Shown here: one piece after another, positions 4,423-6,226 of the stretch
Layout: each line of letters opens with the position of its first letter
Numbering within the stretch: position 1 is the first letter of the stretch
From: an uncultured Phycisphaera sp.
GTDB taxonomy: Bacteria > Planctomycetota > Phycisphaerae > Phycisphaerales > SM1A02
DNA: 6,226 nucleotides
Assembly (NCBI GenBank): GCA_937911845.1
Contig: CALDQF010000451.1
Coordinates: forward strand, 1-6,226
Direction: 5' to 3'
The notes under the pieces: generated by a model
Seen by the model: only the letters and a program-made list of their open reading frames with translations
Databases searched by the model: none
Told to the model about the DNA's origin: nothing
Position numbers and translations under genes: made by a program

Positions 4423-6226
4423 TTGGTTGGTTTAACGGCTCCAAATCCACTGGTTCTACATGCATGCTGGTCGGCTGGCAGCATCCATGTGTGGGCGGAG
4501 TCTTCGTTGGAAGATTTCGCCAAAGCCGAAGACTTGCAGGCGGCCTTGATTGCGGTTGGCTTTCCCGAAGAATCCCTGAGTGGAACCGCTGTTCTTCAAC
4601 TTGAATTGCCCAAAAGTTCAGGTCAACACATTGCCAGTGATCGGATGCAAGACGTCACCGGAGTTGTTCTGGAAGACACCGGCGAGTTTGATGGATCGGT
4701 GTGCGAGACTCCAGCGGTTGGTTTGAAAGCCGATCACTTGGGGCAACTTGCCCAACTCGAACATTCATCTGCTTTCCGTCTTGCCCATGATGTTCGCTGG
4801 TGGTTGGACGTTGCTGATTTTGCCGCGGAACTGATGCTGCGTCATCGCTACGTGCCCACCTTGGTCCGTCGTCGAGATCGATCACTTACGGCTCGATGGT
4901 CACCTTGGCTGCATGACCCCGCGGTGCGCGGTGAAGCAGAGCGTTTGCTGAGTGCGATGCCTGCTGTGATCTTGGCCGATGAATCGGTTGCGGGACAAAG
5001 TGCCTGGGACATTTTGGTCGAGGTTCTCGTTGAGTTGATCGATGCTCGAGTTCGTCGAGTGTTGCGTGCCGAAGACTACGTTGACAGTCTTGACGGTCAA
5101 AGTTCCGAAGATCCATCTGTGGCGTGGTTGTCGGGGTTGTTGGACCGAGGAACCTCGGTGACTTCTGATGGTGATGCCGCTTCCACACTTTTCCGTGGGG
5201 CGAGTGAATGGCTGGGCACGCTGTCCGATCCCGAAGATGGCGCTGGAATTCGCCTGGGACTTCGTCTTGTGGAGCCTCCCAAAGATGCGGACGCCAAATC
5301 AGCTCGCTGGACGGTGCAGTTTTTCTTGCAAGCTTCCGGTGACGAGGGTGAACGCCTGGAAGCTGATGAGATCCACAATGACCCAGAAGCCGGGCTTCGA
5401 TTGGGCATGGTTCGTCGAGCCCCCGATGAGTTGCTCTTGGCCGAGTTGGGGCGCGCTGCGCGGGCTTGCCGAGAACTCGAGCCTGCGTTGGAAGATGCCA
5501 AACCGGCCGAGTTGGTGTTGGACACCATTGCTGCCCACCGGCTGTTGACCGCTGGCGTTCCGCTCTTGCGTGAAGCCGGCATCGTGGTTGAATTGCCAGA
5601 ATGGTGGAACACCCGCGACCGGGGTATTGGTCTGCGCTTGAGCCTGGCACCAAGTGAAACAGAGAGTGGCAGCACTTCGGATCTTGATGCTGGTGCAAGT
5701 GTCCTTGGTTTGGATGCCTTGGTTGATTTCAAATGGGAAATCTCCGTTGGTGATCAAATCCTGTCGTTTGACGAGTTCCAAGCCTTGGTGGCCGAAGCGA
5801 GACGTGGTCCCGTTCTGCGACGGGTTCATGACCAATGGGTAGAACTTGATCCCGAGGTATTGGCTGACGCCGCCGCCCGACTGGCCGCGGCTCGTGAGGG
5901 ACAAGGCACCATCCTTGAAGCCATGCGTATGGCTTGGGAAGGGGAAGAGGGCGGGATCCCGCTTACTGGCATTGAGGCTTCGGGCTGGGTTTCCGAACTT
6001 TTGGATTCTGGTTCCGCCAACTACACCCAAGTCGATCAGCCTGATTCCCTCCAAGGCGAACTTCGTCCCTACCAGCAACGTGGTTTGTCTTGGTTGGCAT
6101 TCTTGGATCGATTTGGTCTTGGCAGTTGTCTGGCTGACGACATGGGACTGGGCAAGACGATTCAATTGTTGGCTCTTCTCTTGCACGAACGTAAGGGTGG
6201 GGCGCAACCTGGCCCAAGCCTGCTGG
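4423..6226 (+). CDS. SNF2-family DEAD/DEAH-type helicase (3' partial)
   Basis: One frame is open from 4366 (just after a TAA inside the tRNA) to the window edge. With the TTG start at 4423 it gives 601 residues and continues beyond. The N-terminus [20 protein letters not shown] (about 12-31) resembles the start of bacterial SNF2 helicases. A SNF2-associated domain (DUF3670-like) is recognisable at about 366-500: [18 protein letters not shown] (378-395), [18 protein letters not shown] (428-445) and [11 protein letters not shown] (470-480). The ATPase domain begins at about 546 with [16 protein letters not shown]. Walker A (motif I) is DDMGLGKT, with Lys578 and Thr579. Motifs Ia to VI lie outside the window. 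Such proteins are ATP-driven DNA translocases that remodel protein-DNA complexes; the cellular role of stand-alone bacterial members is mostly unknown. It follows tRNA-Lys without a terminator. Leu codons are strikingly often TTG. Confidence 0.9.
   Translation, partial: MVGLTAPNPLVLHACWSAGSIHVWAESSLEDFAKAEDLQAALIAVGFPEESLSGTAVLQLELPKSSGQHIASDRMQDVTGVVLEDTGEFDGSVCETPAVGLKADHLGQLAQLEHSSAFRLAHDVRWWLDVADFAAELMLRHRYVPTLVRRRDRSLTARWSPWLHDPAVRGEAERLLSAMPAVILADESVAGQSAWDILVEVLVELIDARVRRVLRAEDYVDSLDGQSSEDPSVAWLSGLLDRGTSVTSDGDAASTLFRGASEWLGTLSDPEDGAGIRLGLRLVEPPKDADAKSARWTVQFFLQASGDEGERLEADEIHNDPEAGLRLGMVRRAPDELLLAELGRAARACRELEPALEDAKPAELVLDTIAAHRLLTAGVPLLREAGIVVELPEWWNTRDRGIGLRLSLAPSETESGSTSDLDAGASVLGLDALVDFKWEISVGDQILSFDEFQALVAEARRGPVLRRVHDQWVELDPEVLADAAARLAAAREGQGTILEAMRMAWEGEEGGIPLTGIEASGWVSELLDSGSANYTQVDQPDSLQGELRPYQQRGLSWLAFLDRFGLGSCLADDMGLGKTIQLLALLLHERKGGAQPGPSLL

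Noticed and set aside
4371..4604. Plus-strand frame beginning inside tRNA-Lys (MSWVRVPPR...)
   Set aside because: Its start is the T-arm of the tRNA translated, a common false gene, and it overlaps the true helicase frame.
4886..5698. Long minus-strand frames opposite the helicase gene (also 5097-5732 and 5299-6207)
   Set aside because: They are antisense shadows of the helicase codons. Their residues are low-complexity and no motif is visible, whereas the plus frame has conserved SNF2 motifs.
1..6226. CRISPR arrays, insertion sequences and toxin-antitoxin pairs
   Set aside because: I found no regularly spaced direct repeats, transposase motifs, terminal inverted repeats or paired small toxin-like genes by reading both strands.

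Overview
The window is a compact, gene-dense, moderately GC-rich stretch of bacterial chromosome with no gap longer than about 100 bases. The gene content suggests a Gram-negative-type bacterium, because two genes encode lipoproteins resembling periplasmic or outer-membrane envelope factors. The Lys/Ala-rich histone-H1-like tail, the XerC with an extended N-terminal domain and the SNF2-type helicase together are reminiscent of Planctomycetota, possibly the Phycisphaerae. That placement is an inference from general resemblance, not from a database search.

Left part, plus strand (1-1160): the end of a gene encoding an extremely lysine-rich, histone-H1-like tail, probably the C-terminus of a longer protein that starts outside the window, is followed after 29 bases by yebC. 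YebC is a conserved YebC/TACO1 translation factor with a clear Shine-Dalgarno (SD) sequence. yebC converges on the next block with only 12 bases between stop codons.

Middle part, minus strand (4241 down to 1173): four genes run in the same direction and look like one operon. In order of transcription they are a TolB-like beta-propeller lipoprotein (GTG start, lipobox LTAC), a second lipoprotein with a CsgG/LpoB/TolB-N-like domain (lipobox LLGC), a 72-residue protein of unknown function, and a tyrosine recombinase of the XerC type with all catalytic residues. A stem-loop follows the first stop codon. The start of the first gene carries a polyproline stretch whose DNA is a G-rich run on the plus strand.

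Right part, plus strand (4305-6226): a divergent promoter with a perfect TATAAT drives a tRNA-Lys(UUU) gene. Twelve bases after the tRNA 3' end comes a strong SD and a TTG start codon. These open a long SNF2-family helicase gene that is cut off by the window edge shortly after the Walker A motif. The tRNA and the helicase are probably on one transcript.

Most of this is ordinary chromosomal housekeeping material. I see no CRISPR array, insertion sequence, phage gene or recognisable defence system. The least explained parts are the 72-residue protein between the lipoproteins and xerC, the tRNA-helicase co-transcription, and the 540-residue N-terminal part of the helicase.
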